Origin: a virus
Length of the DNA: 28,278 bases
Direction: 5' to 3' (one strand)
IMG/VR virus record: IMGVR_UViG_3300021509_000046
Span: 1-28,278 of that record
Position 1 is the stretch's first letter. Each line of letters starts with the position of its first letter. A model generated the notes under the pieces. The model was not told where the DNA came from and did no database searches. It saw only the letters and a program-made list of their open reading frames with translations. Shown piece after piece: positions 21,130 through 28,148 of this stretch. The position numbers were made by a program, and so were the translations under genes.

Positions 21130-22272
21130 ATGAGGTTTGAGAACGGCCTGTTTCAGTTAAACCCTGAGTTTATTCGCGCTCCGTCTGAAGTTTCTGAGAA
21201 GATTGCTAATCCTGGGGAGCTGGTGATTGCGGGCTATGCTACGACTTATGATAAGGGCTTGGATAACGCTATTATATCTAGGAAGGCACTGTCAAACGCT
21301 GCCGCTGATTTGAAGAAGAGAAGTACCGTTCTGTTCAACCATGATCAGAATCGACCTATCGGTCGTATTCACGAGGTGAAGTTAGATGACAAAGGTTTGT
21401 TTACGATTGCTATCATTGATAAGACGGAACAGGAGATTCAGGAGAAGATTAAGTCAGGAACGTTGAATAAGTTTTCGATACGCGGCCGGATTCTAGCTTC
21501 TCATGAGGAATGGGATGAGAACTCTGGTAAGTCTACATCAGTTATTGATAACTTAAAGCTGCTTGAGGTATCTGTTGTTTCTGTACCTGCTGTTGATGAG
21601 GCAGAAATCCAATCGTGGTATGTACAGAGGAGTGCGAACGATAATGATTTCGTCCCTCTACAACGGGACGTTAATTTAGAACAAGGAGGTGACAAAATGA
21701 GTGATAAGGAAACAAAAGAGCTAGAAGAACAGGAGCTTGAGGAGAAGGAGGAAGCTATTGAGGAAGAGGAAGGAACTGAGGAGTTGATCGAAGCTGTGGA
21801 GTCTAGTCAGCTTGAGCTGCTTTTGGACCTCGATGAACGTGTTTCTACTTTAGTCGAGCGAACGGATGAACTTCTTAAAGCCGCAAATCTAGATGCTGTT
21901 ATGAAGAAGCTGGACGAAGCGATGGAAATGCTCAAGAAGATTTTGGACAAGTTGGAGAAGTATCCTTACCCTTATCCTTATCCCTATCCCGCGAAGAAGT
22001 CTGCGGAGATAGAGGAGAGCGTGGAAGAGTTGGACCTTGAAGAGGAGGCAGAAGAACCGATGCAGGAGGTCCTTGAAAGCGTACGCGCTCTCGCCGATGA
22101 GGTTAAGGAATTGAAGGAGACAGTTGTTGTTCGAGGTGAGAAGACCGAAGAGGCTCCCGAAGATGCCATTCGGCAGTTCCTCGAGTCGGAAGAGTACAAG
22201 AACGCAGATCCTTCTGAGAAAATGAGGATGCTGTGGGATTTTACAGAAAAGTATAAAGGAGGTGAAAAGTAA
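21130..22272 (+). CDS. HK97-type prohead protease fused to scaffold
   Basis: The first 170 residues are an HK97 prohead protease (S78 type): VLFNHDQNRPIGR with His71, KFSIRGRI with Ser116, and LLEVSVVSVPAVDEAEI as the last core strand. The remainder is a very acidic, coiled-coil scaffold (EELEEQ..., AMEMLKKILDKLEKY), split by five Tyr-Pro pairs at residues 278-287. The protease should cut scaffold and capsid during maturation. An in-frame ATG at 21697 with its own AAGGAGGT may give a separate scaffold protein. The ATG at 21130 has GGAAGGAGGT upstream. It overlaps the capsid gene by one base. Confidence 0.9.
   Translation: MRFENGLFQLNPEFIRAPSEVSEKIANPGELVIAGYATTYDKGLDNAIISRKALSNAAADLKKRSTVLFNHDQNRPIGRIHEVKLDDKGLFTIAIIDKTEQEIQEKIKSGTLNKFSIRGRILASHEEWDENSGKSTSVIDNLKLLEVSVVSVPAVDEAEIQSWYVQRSANDNDFVPLQRDVNLEQGGDKMSDKETKELEEQELEEKEEAIEEEEGTEELIEAVESSQLELLLDLDERVSTLVERTDELLKAANLDAVMKKLDEAMEMLKKILDKLEKYPYPYPYPYPAKKSAEIEESVEELDLEEEAEEPMQEVLESVRALADEVKELKETVVVRGEKTEEAPEDAIRQFLESEEYKNADPSEKMRMLWDFTEKYKGGEK
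21697..22272 (+). CDS. Nested in-frame scaffold protein (internal start)
   Basis: ATG at 21697 is codon 190 of the protease-scaffold gene, preceded by a perfect AAGGAGGT (21683-21690) 6 bases away. It lies just after the protease core, so initiation there would give a 191-residue acidic scaffold without protease. This copies the lambda C/Nu3 arrangement. Use of the start is inferred from the sequence. Confidence 0.65.
   Translation: MSDKETKELEEQELEEKEEAIEEEEGTEELIEAVESSQLELLLDLDERVSTLVERTDELLKAANLDAVMKKLDEAMEMLKKILDKLEKYPYPYPYPYPAKKSAEIEESVEELDLEEEAEEPMQEVLESVRALADEVKELKETVVVRGEKTEEAPEDAIRQFLESEEYKNADPSEKMRMLWDFTEKYKGGEK
21961..21990 (+). repeat. Tandem Tyr-Pro hexanucleotide repeat
   Basis: Five TAY-CCN units encode YPYPYPYPYP (residues 278-287 of the protease-scaffold). 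They differ mainly at third codon positions. The stretch lies just after a coiled-coil segment and is probably a stiff linker or a slippage-prone site. Confidence 0.85.
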
Positions 22273-23222
22273 TGTTGAATCCTATATCTGAACTTCGAAG
22301 GGCATTAGCAGAGAATACAGGCGGAGGCTACGAAGGTATTGCTGATATTCTGCCGAAGGAAGTTGATAAGATCATTACGCAGATGGTTGAACATCTTAAC
22401 CCGCTAAGGCAGAATATACCTAGGAAGCCGGGTTCTGGAGCTGGAGTTTATATCAATCGCAGGACTCCTGGTTCTACTAAAGCCGCGTTCTATGCTGATA
22501 CTGATTCTTTTGATGAGGAAACTGGTACTTATGAACAGGTTGAGTTCCTTTATAAGACCATCGGAACTCAAGGGAAAGTTACTCGTAAGGCACGCGCTAT
22601 CGGCTCCAAGTACATTGATATTCTAACGGCTGAGATGGAGGCAAAAGCAGAGGATTTTAAGGATAAGGAAGAGTACGCTATTTGTTGGGGCGATTCTAGC
22701 GCCAACGCCAAAGAGTTTGACGGCTTGTACAAGCTGTGCGACTCTTCAAACATAATCCCCGCTGGTTCGGACAACACAGGTGGAGATCTAACTCTGGCAC
22801 TGTTGGATCAGGCTTTGGACGCCATCCGTGGTATGCCTAGCTTGATTGTGTGCTCAAAGAGGACACGTCGAAGAATCAGAGCGTTGTTGCAGGCACAGCA
22901 GAGGTTTATCAATATGGTGAAAGTTAAAGGTGGATTCGAGGTTCTGAGCTACAACGAAGTTCCTATTCTGGTCAGCAACCAGATTCCGGATACTCAGCAG
23001 GTAAGCGCCAGCGGTGCTACGATTACATCTCTCACCGGCGGTAATTTGAGCACTTTGTTTGTAGTTGATACAAGCAAGGTGTTCATCTCTGAGCTAACTC
23101 CTTTGACCGTCCAACCTCTGGCCAAGGAGAGCAGCCAGTATGATAAGTTCGACATCTTCGCTGATGAGGTGTTGGTCGCCAGAGATCCTCAGGCTATTTC
23201 GTGCATTGTGGGCATTAGATAA
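22272..23222 (+). CDS. Major capsid protein, HK97 fold
   Basis: The 316-residue protein follows the protease and precedes a strong terminator, the usual capsid position. A central acidic helix (KYIDILTAEMEAKAEDFKDKEEYAI) fits the spine, and the SLIVCSKRTRRRIRALLQAQQRF segment and C-terminal FDIFADEVLVARDPQAISCIVGI strand fit the A domain and closing beta strand of HK97-fold capsids. It has a short N-terminal arm because most scaffold is supplied by the upstream gene. AAAGGAGGTG precedes the ATG, which overlaps the previous stop by one base (TAATG). Assignment rests on context plus domain pattern; no cross-link residues can be verified. Confidence 0.88.
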   Translation: MLNPISELRRALAENTGGGYEGIADILPKEVDKIITQMVEHLNPLRQNIPRKPGSGAGVYINRRTPGSTKAAFYADTDSFDEETGTYEQVEFLYKTIGTQGKVTRKARAIGSKYIDILTAEMEAKAEDFKDKEEYAICWGDSSANAKEFDGLYKLCDSSNIIPAGSDNTGGDLTLALLDQALDAIRGMPSLIVCSKRTRRRIRALLQAQQRFINMVKVKGGFEVLSYNEVPILVSNQIPDTQQVSASGATITSLTGGNLSTLFVVDTSKVFISELTPLTVQPLAKESSQYDKFDIFADEVLVARDPQAISCIVGIR

Positions 23223-23245
23223 TTGACCTAGTTAAGAGGTAGTGT

Positions 23246-23280
23246 AAAAACCCCTAACGCATTAGCGTTAGGGGTTTTTT
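23246..23280 (+). terminator. Strong rho-independent terminator after the capsid gene
   Basis: A perfect 15-bp stem (AAAAACCCCTAACGC at 23246-23260 with GCGTTAGGGGTTTTT at 23265-23279) around an ATTA loop, ending in six T. It lies 23 bases after the capsid stop. The symmetrical A/T arms could also stop transcription from the other direction. Confidence 0.93.
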
Positions 23281-23371
23281 GTTGCTTCTTAACTAGTTGG
23301 TTCTTGCTTTTCTGAAGGATAGTTGGTAAAAAACTTACTATAAGTCTTTGTGGTGTGATAAGGAGGTTGTC

Positions 23372-23740
23372 GTGATAGAGTTAGAATACAAAGGACCTTA
23401 TGAAGGTGAGTATTGGGAGATGCCCACGTACAGGGAATTGGTTCGAGTTTATAAAGGGCGCTGTAAAGTGAAGTATGAAGACACTGCACAAACTTTAGAG
23501 ATGCACGGGTTTGTTCGAGTTACTAAAGATGAGCCAGTTAAGAAGGTTGAAGTATCTATAGACACTACTCCTGCTCCTTTACCAGAGTCAAGTCGAGAGC
23601 GCAAAGTGATTGAGATGTATAGAGACGGGAACGCTTCAGTCTCGATGATTTCCAAAACTTTACGAATGAGTAAGAAGAAAGTTGAGGAAATTCTCGAGAC
23701 TTACAAAGCTTGCTTGAACGAGGGAGATAGGAATGTTTAA
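23372..23740 (+). CDS. Hypothetical head-associated protein with C-terminal helix-turn-helix-like segment
   Basis: The 122-residue protein has an N-terminal beta region (LVRVYKGRCKVKYEDTAQTLEMHGFVRV) that resembles small phage head proteins in which a short strand pattern ends in GFVEV. A Pro-rich linker (TTPAPLPESSR) leads to an HTH-like end: KVIEMYRDGNASVSMISKTLRMSKKKVEEIL. Such proteins often follow the capsid gene and precede the connector. GTG at 23372 is chosen because AAGGAGG (23360-23366) is 5 bases upstream. An earlier in-frame TTG lies before that site. It may bind DNA or be a head decoration protein. It overlaps the connector start by 8 bases. Confidence 0.55.
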   Translation: MIELEYKGPYEGEYWEMPTYRELVRVYKGRCKVKYEDTAQTLEMHGFVRVTKDEPVKKVEVSIDTTPAPLPESSRERKVIEMYRDGNASVSMISKTLRMSKKKVEEILETYKACLNEGDRNV

Positions 23741-24548
23741 ACAGGTCTACACCGGGAGTGAGGTAAGGTTACAGTTTGATTTCGTTGCGAACGGTCAAAC
23801 TGTTCTTGTCTCACAACCTCAAGCAGATATTTTCGACCCTTTCGGGAATAAGATAGATGTTGTTGATCTTATTTTTTCTGGAGGACATTATTTAACTTAT
23901 TGGACCGCCCCCTCTACTACGCTAGGGTCTTATGTTGCAGTTGGCCGTGGGAAGTATGGTTATGAGGATATTTTGGCTAATTCTCAAGTTAGGTTTGATG
24001 TTGTTTCGTCGTTGTCTACTGAGCTTGTTACGTTAGATGAGGTTAAGGAGTATTTACGTATAGACGACTTTTCTGAAGATTCTTTTCTCAGAGCTCTTCT
24101 TCTAGCTGCTTCGGCTGCTATTTTGGCGTATACACAGTTGAAGCTGGGCTCTGTTAGCGAAACAGAGCGTTGTTTCTTAAAGGGCGCCACCCAGTATGGA
24201 TTGAGATACTTCCCTATTTCTGAGATTACTGAAATTAGGCTTAATGATGTAGATCTAGTCGAAGACTCTGATTATTTCGTAGAGTTGTCCACAGGTCTTA
24301 TAAAGTTCTTTGCACCGCAGACCGGTTTCTTTGAGTGTACTTACACCTTTGGACTTTCCCAAATCCCCTCTCCGGTGAAACTCGCTTGCTTGAAACTCGT
24401 CGCCGCTCTTTACAACCTGCGAGAGTCTGAAGGTTTTTCCAGCCGTCGTTTATTGAGTAACGTGGAAAACTACTTAAGAGACGCGAAGATGGATGTAATG
24501 GCTGAAGTTAGGAGTTTACTCGCTCCGTTTAAACGTAAATTAGCTTAG
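23733..24548 (+). CDS. Head-tail connector (gp6-like) protein
   Basis: Residues about 95-215 match a phage gp6/YqbG-type connector: LVTLDEVKEYLRIDDFSEDSFLRALLLAASAAILAYTQ, the common L.E.K..L.I....D..L..L...A......T pattern. The first 90 residues form a beta-rich extra domain, perhaps an Ig-like or head-facing part, which is longer than in small gp6 proteins. The C-terminus has helices (AALYNLRE; VENYLRDAKM). It joins portal to tail parts. The ATG at 23733 follows GAGGGAG and overlaps the previous gene. Next is a glycosyltransferase, unexpected at this place. Confidence 0.8.
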   Translation: MFKQVYTGSEVRLQFDFVANGQTVLVSQPQADIFDPFGNKIDVVDLIFSGGHYLTYWTAPSTTLGSYVAVGRGKYGYEDILANSQVRFDVVSSLSTELVTLDEVKEYLRIDDFSEDSFLRALLLAASAAILAYTQLKLGSVSETERCFLKGATQYGLRYFPISEITEIRLNDVDLVEDSDYFVELSTGLIKFFAPQTGFFECTYTFGLSQIPSPVKLACLKLVAALYNLRESEGFSSRRLLSNVENYLRDAKMDVMAEVRSLLAPFKRKLA

Positions 24549-24565
24549 TTGCAAGGAGGGTTATT

Positions 24566-26458
24566 ATGATTACTGCTGTAACGTTTACGTCGGAAGATGT
24601 AGTCTCGTTTTTGAACACTGTACTACCTTTTCACATTGAAGGCATTCCTTTGGTTATAGTTGGACAAGACCAACGAGACCTTACTAAAGTCTTGAACTGC
24701 CGTACTTATGAGGGCGGGAAGACTTTTGGTAGAAAGTTGCTAGCTGGGCTAGAGAAGGTTGAAACAGAGTACTTTGTGTTCGTTCATCCGAAGGTGGTCC
24801 TTCCTAATTTGGATTTCCTTGGTGAAGCTTTGAAAGTTCTTTCCTCTCCTGAAGTTGGTTTCGTAGTTCCTGGGCTTCCTAAAGGTGCAGGACCACAGAG
24901 TTATAAGAGGAAAGATAAAGGAGCATTAGCTCGGATTGCTCCTTGGTGTTTTGCGTTTAGAACAAAAGAGGCTATTTCTCTGTTTGAGAAGGCCTCAAAG
25001 AAATTTCAAGATGAGCGCATTGTTCAACTCGTGTGTTACGAACTGATGAAACAAGGTCGTTTTAGTTATGTGTTCCCAATGTACACCTTGGACATGGAGG
25101 AAGACCTTAGTGATCAGAAGCTCGACTCGAGGTTTAGGACCGGTTCGTTGGAACCTGTGTTGATTTATCAATATCGCCAATCACAGGATGTACCCCCTGT
25201 CGCGAAATCCTTGTTCAAGGATATCATTGTTTGCACTCCACTAGACGTTCCTGACATAAGTCAGGGAAAGTTGATTTTTGTTCTAAGAGAGGGCGAGGAT
25301 TTTGCCGATATTTTTACTCCTGAACAGCTACAAAGGATGTGCGACAATCCTGACCCGTTTGTTTTCGCGTATCAGTTTCCTGTACTGCGGACCTGGTCAG
25401 GGAACCGGTACTTGAAAGATCAAGTTACTTGGGAAATCAGAGCTTTTGCTTCTTTTGAGAAGATTGCCCCACGTATTTTGGTTAATCCTTACTATGGACA
25501 ACAACTTCCTTATGAAGGGTTACGCCCAGTTAATGTGCCCATTATTAAGAAGGTCAGCGACCTGCCTGACAATTGCTCCATTGCGAGACTACGTACTCCT
25601 ACCTTAACCATTGCAACGATTATGAAGGATGAAATGAAGAACCTTCCCACGTATTTGGGCACCGCCCTACCTTTTGCTCAGCAAGTGATTTTGGTGGACA
25701 CCGGCTCCCAAGATGAATCTCCAGCTTTTGCAAAACGTTTTGGAGCTGAGGTGTTAGAAGCTAAATTGGATAAAGACTTCTCTAAAGTACGGAATTTGTA
25801 CTTACAGAAGGCGAACGGTACTTGGTTGCTTCAACAGGATTTGGACGAGATTGTTGACTATAAGCAGATTTACGCAGTGATGATGGAAGCACCTGAGAAT
25901 ACAGACGCAGTCCAGCTCCAAGTTCATAATTTGACCCCTCAAGAGGGAACGGTAATTTACCAGGATGCTATTCGTTTGGTTAAGAACCCACAGACTTGGT
26001 ACTACTCAAATCGAGTTCATGAGACGTTTGAACGTTGTGCTACTGAGGAGAATCGTGTTGTATCACGAGTTGATGATGTGGTGATTTACCACTTAGGATT
26101 TCTGTCCCCACGCATGAAGGAGAAACTCTCTTTTTACCGAGAGTTGATCAACATGCAGTTAGAGGAGGAACCGGAGAATCCCTTACCATACTTTAATCTC
26201 GCACTTGACCTGTTGAACGAATATGAGGAACACCCTGAGAATCTTGACGTAGCACTTAAGCTTCTCCTTCAAGCTACTTCTCTCCACCCAAGCTTTGCTC
26301 TTGCACAGTACGAAGTTTCGAGAGTATACTGTCAAAAAGCACTCGAGGCAATTGAGAGGACCCTTGAAGTTGTACCGCCTCACCATCCAATGGTAAATGC
26401 TATTAAGAAGGTTTATGGACCCTTGAAAGAGTATACTAAAAGGTATATTGTGAAATGA
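24566..26458 (+). CDS. Two-domain SunS-like GT2 glycosyltransferase with TPR-like C-terminus
   Basis: A 630-residue protein. The first 340 residues are a degenerate GT-A-like domain (ITAVTFTSEDVV..., FVFVHPKVVLPN, no DXD). The second domain, about 345-540, is canonical: LTIATIMKDEMKNLP, VILVDTGSQDESP, FSKVRNLYLQKANGTWLL then QQDLDEIVD, the SunS/WaaE-like GT2 signature with DLDE as the metal site. The end has TPR-like helices (LPYFNLALDLLNEYEE; LALKLLLQATSLHPSFALAQYEVSRVY). SunS relatives glycosylate peptides, so the target could be a virion protein. It lies inside the head-tail operon, 17 bases after the connector, and overlaps the next gene by 4 bases. ATG at 24566 follows AAGGAGGG. Confidence 0.85.
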   Translation: MITAVTFTSEDVVSFLNTVLPFHIEGIPLVIVGQDQRDLTKVLNCRTYEGGKTFGRKLLAGLEKVETEYFVFVHPKVVLPNLDFLGEALKVLSSPEVGFVVPGLPKGAGPQSYKRKDKGALARIAPWCFAFRTKEAISLFEKASKKFQDERIVQLVCYELMKQGRFSYVFPMYTLDMEEDLSDQKLDSRFRTGSLEPVLIYQYRQSQDVPPVAKSLFKDIIVCTPLDVPDISQGKLIFVLREGEDFADIFTPEQLQRMCDNPDPFVFAYQFPVLRTWSGNRYLKDQVTWEIRAFASFEKIAPRILVNPYYGQQLPYEGLRPVNVPIIKKVSDLPDNCSIARLRTPTLTIATIMKDEMKNLPTYLGTALPFAQQVILVDTGSQDESPAFAKRFGAEVLEAKLDKDFSKVRNLYLQKANGTWLLQQDLDEIVDYKQIYAVMMEAPENTDAVQLQVHNLTPQEGTVIYQDAIRLVKNPQTWYYSNRVHETFERCATEENRVVSRVDDVVIYHLGFLSPRMKEKLSFYRELINMQLEEEPENPLPYFNLALDLLNEYEEHPENLDVALKLLLQATSLHPSFALAQYEVSRVYCQKALEAIERTLEVVPPHHPMVNAIKKVYGPLKEYTKRYIVK

Positions 26459-27036
26459 CCAATCTCGTTGGCTTTCATTACAGGCGACGTATTTACACAG
26501 TTCGTCGGTATACTACTTGCATTGCAACGGAGTTGTCTTGTAAAAAGGGTGTTCCTACCGCCCTGAACATTTCGCAAATACACCCTGAGGCTACGCTGCG
26601 ATTGACTTGGTTGGGAGATACTCCAAGTGTGTTGTGCACGTTAGTTAGTAACTCCGTGACCGAGACTCTCACTTTAACTAAATTCAGCGCTTCCCTTACG
26701 TCAAATAAGTTTCCCGGATTGGAGTACGTGACGTGTTCTCAAGACGGCTCTCTTTCGATTTACACTACCGAAGAGGTTGGTCTTGATGTAGGACAGGTTA
26801 CTGGTGCGGTTTACACTGCTAGGAGAGCTATAGGTACGGATGAGTTCGGCCGTGTTACATTAGTCTCTTCGAGTGTGATGGTGTGTTTACCTGGAGTTGA
26901 AATTCGCGCTGACGACGTGTTGATTGATCAGGAAACGAACGAGACTTTTTCTGTAGTAGAGGCGCAGCAAGCTTTTGATCGTAGAGGCAAATTACATCAT
27001 TGGGAACTTGATGTTGTGCGGATAAGAGAACGATGA
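26455..27036 (+). CDS. Head-closure / head-tail adaptor candidate
   Basis: The 193-residue protein ends in a beta domain: VEIRADDVLIDQETNETFSVVEAQQ then GKLHHWELDVVRIRE. This fits the head-closure (SPP1 gp16-like) motif in which a hydrophilic ..GD.l.d....y.V strand is followed by a final hHwe.d strand. The first half is beta-rich and unrecognised. It sits between the connector/GT and the gp10-like gene, the usual slot for a head-closure protein. ATG at 26455 overlaps the glycosyltransferase stop in ATGA. The position and C-terminus support the call; no catalytic role is expected. Confidence 0.6.
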   Translation: MTNLVGFHYRRRIYTVRRYTTCIATELSCKKGVPTALNISQIHPEATLRLTWLGDTPSVLCTLVSNSVTETLTLTKFSASLTSNKFPGLEYVTCSQDGSLSIYTTEEVGLDVGQVTGAVYTARRAIGTDEFGRVTLVSSSVMVCLPGVEIRADDVLIDQETNETFSVVEAQQAFDRRGKLHHWELDVVRIRER

Positions 27037-27410
27037 GACTGTCGATTCGATTGCCTTCTGTTTCGAAAATCTTCGATGATCTTGAGAAGAGGAAGCAGAA
27101 GTCTGTCGATGTGATATTTGAAGAAATTGTTCGACTTGTTAGTGGTGAACCTCTTTCTAATGAAGAACTGCGCAGACGAGGACATCCTTACTCAAGACGA
27201 CGGCCTACTAACTTGTCTCCTTTAGTTCATATTCGCACTGGGCGTTTGAAGACTTCAATTCGTAAGAAACGCGACGGAATTGCTTTTGACACTAGCAAAG
27301 CACCTCATTTGAAATATGTGGTTGAGGGTACAAGACGGATGATCCCCCGAGACTTCGTCGCAGCTGCTCTTCGGAAGGCTTCAGATCGACTGAAGGAGAT
27401 TTGGGAGTAG
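27033..27410 (+). CDS. HK97 gp10-like head-tail/neck protein
   Basis: The 125-residue protein has the HK97-gp10 (tail completion) layout: an N-terminal helix, then HPYSRRRPTNLSP, VHIRTGRLKTSI, a beta region and KYVVEGTRRMIPRDFVAAAL. The TGRL and EGTR.M.PR elements are diagnostic. It helps join the tail to the head or complete the tail tube. Length is normal for the family. ATG at 27033 overlaps the previous stop (ATGA) with a weak ribosome site, so it is probably translationally coupled. It is followed by the tail-terminator candidate after 6 bases. Confidence 0.85.
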   Translation: MRLSIRLPSVSKIFDDLEKRKQKSVDVIFEEIVRLVSGEPLSNEELRRRGHPYSRRRPTNLSPLVHIRTGRLKTSIRKKRDGIAFDTSKAPHLKYVVEGTRRMIPRDFVAAALRKASDRLKEIWE

Positions 27411-27416
27411 AATAGT

Positions 27417-27845
27417 ATGATTTATTTACACGAAGTTCAGTTAGATTTGAGTGGTAAGATCGAATCCATTCTAACAGACTTAGATCAGACTTATAGCTTA
27501 GGTTTGATCAGAGCTCCTGTGATAGTGTCTTCTTTACCAGAGGAACGCGTTACCCCTTCTACCTACTTGAAAATGGAAGAGGTTTCGAGTCAAGAAAAAG
27601 TTTTCTTTCGGTGTACGGGGACATTGCTCGTTGAATTATCTTTTGAAGTAGGCGAAGATTTAGCTTCGAGTTTGATTCGGAAGTTAAGCAATAAGTTGCA
27701 AGATCAGTTGGAACGGAGAAATAATACTATTCACACTTACTATTCAGGTAACGTTAAAAGAGTTACATGGTCTCTTCCTAAGGAAGAGATGATTAGAACG
27801 ATTAAAGTTGAGTTCGAGGTGCAGGGCATTGAGCAACCAGTCTAA
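27417..27845 (+). CDS. Tail terminator candidate
   Basis: The 142-residue protein comes directly after the gp10-like gene, the usual tail-terminator place. It has alternating strands and helices (RAPVIVSSLPEERVTPSTYLKM; FRCTGTLLVELSFEVGEDLASSLIRKLSNKLQ) and a closing strand (EMIRTIKVEFEVQGI) of the right size and layout for SPP1 gp17-like tail terminators. Sequence match is general, so the call is mainly contextual. It has no membrane segment. The ATG at 27417 is 10 bases after GGGAG. Its end overlaps the zinc-ribbon gene, which starts with a TTG inside it. Confidence 0.55.
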   Translation: MIYLHEVQLDLSGKIESILTDLDQTYSLGLIRAPVIVSSLPEERVTPSTYLKMEEVSSQEKVFFRCTGTLLVELSFEVGEDLASSLIRKLSNKLQDQLERRNNTIHTYYSGNVKRVTWSLPKEEMIRTIKVEFEVQGIEQPV

Positions 27846-28065
27846 TGTTTGGAAATGTTCAAGTTGTGGGGCTGTTTTAGGTTACCTAGATGGTACAGAC
27901 ATCTTGCGTATTAAGTATAAGGACCTATACTTTTACGTGAACGTTATAAGAGGAGCTTCGTTGATAAAATGCTTGTGTCGTAAATGCGGTAAAGTTAATG
28001 AAGTTATGGCGAAGGCGATGAAGATGAGCGAACCTGCTGTGATCGAATTGGAGAAGTACTTGTAG
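27829..28065 (+). CDS. Com-like double-CxxC zinc-ribbon protein
   Basis: A 78-residue protein with two Cys pairs: WKCSSCGAVLG near the N-terminus and CLCRKCGKVNE near residue 55, forming a zinc ribbon like Mu Com (W.C..CG..L....R..iKC.rC...N). Com of phage Mu activates translation of a downstream modification gene by binding mRNA. Here a similar RNA role is conceivable but not shown. The start is taken as TTG at 27829 because GAGGT (27816-27820) is 8 bases upstream. A longer TTG start at 27808 would add 7 residues and is less supported. It overlaps the preceding gene by 17 bases. The intron-bearing gene follows 51 bases after it. Confidence 0.65.
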   Translation: MSNQSNVWKCSSCGAVLGYLDGTDILRIKYKDLYFYVNVIRGASLIKCLCRKCGKVNEVMAKAMKMSEPAVIELEKYL

Positions 28066-28116
28066 TGTGTTGGAGTTGTTGGGTACATACTTAACTTGAG
28101 GAGGTGAGAATTGTAA

Positions 28117-28148
28117 ATGAATACGCCAACTTATAACACCAAGCGCCT
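28117..28148 (+). CDS. 5' exon of an intron-interrupted gene, probably a tail protein
   Basis: ATG at 28117 lies 11 bases after AGGAGGT (28099-28105). The frame reads MNTPTYNTKR then CT, the first two bases of a Leu codon, and stops at 28148 at the predicted 5' splice site. Reading on into the intron gives a TAG at 28153-28155, so the exon needs splicing. By position, just after tail-terminator and Com-like genes, a major tail tube protein is the best guess. The 3' exon lies outside the window, so identity cannot be settled. Confidence 0.65.

Noticed and set aside
23339-23344. TATAAG as a -10 for the connector operon
   Set aside because: No acceptable -35 at 16-18 bases. Some promoter is likely after the terminator, but I cannot place it.
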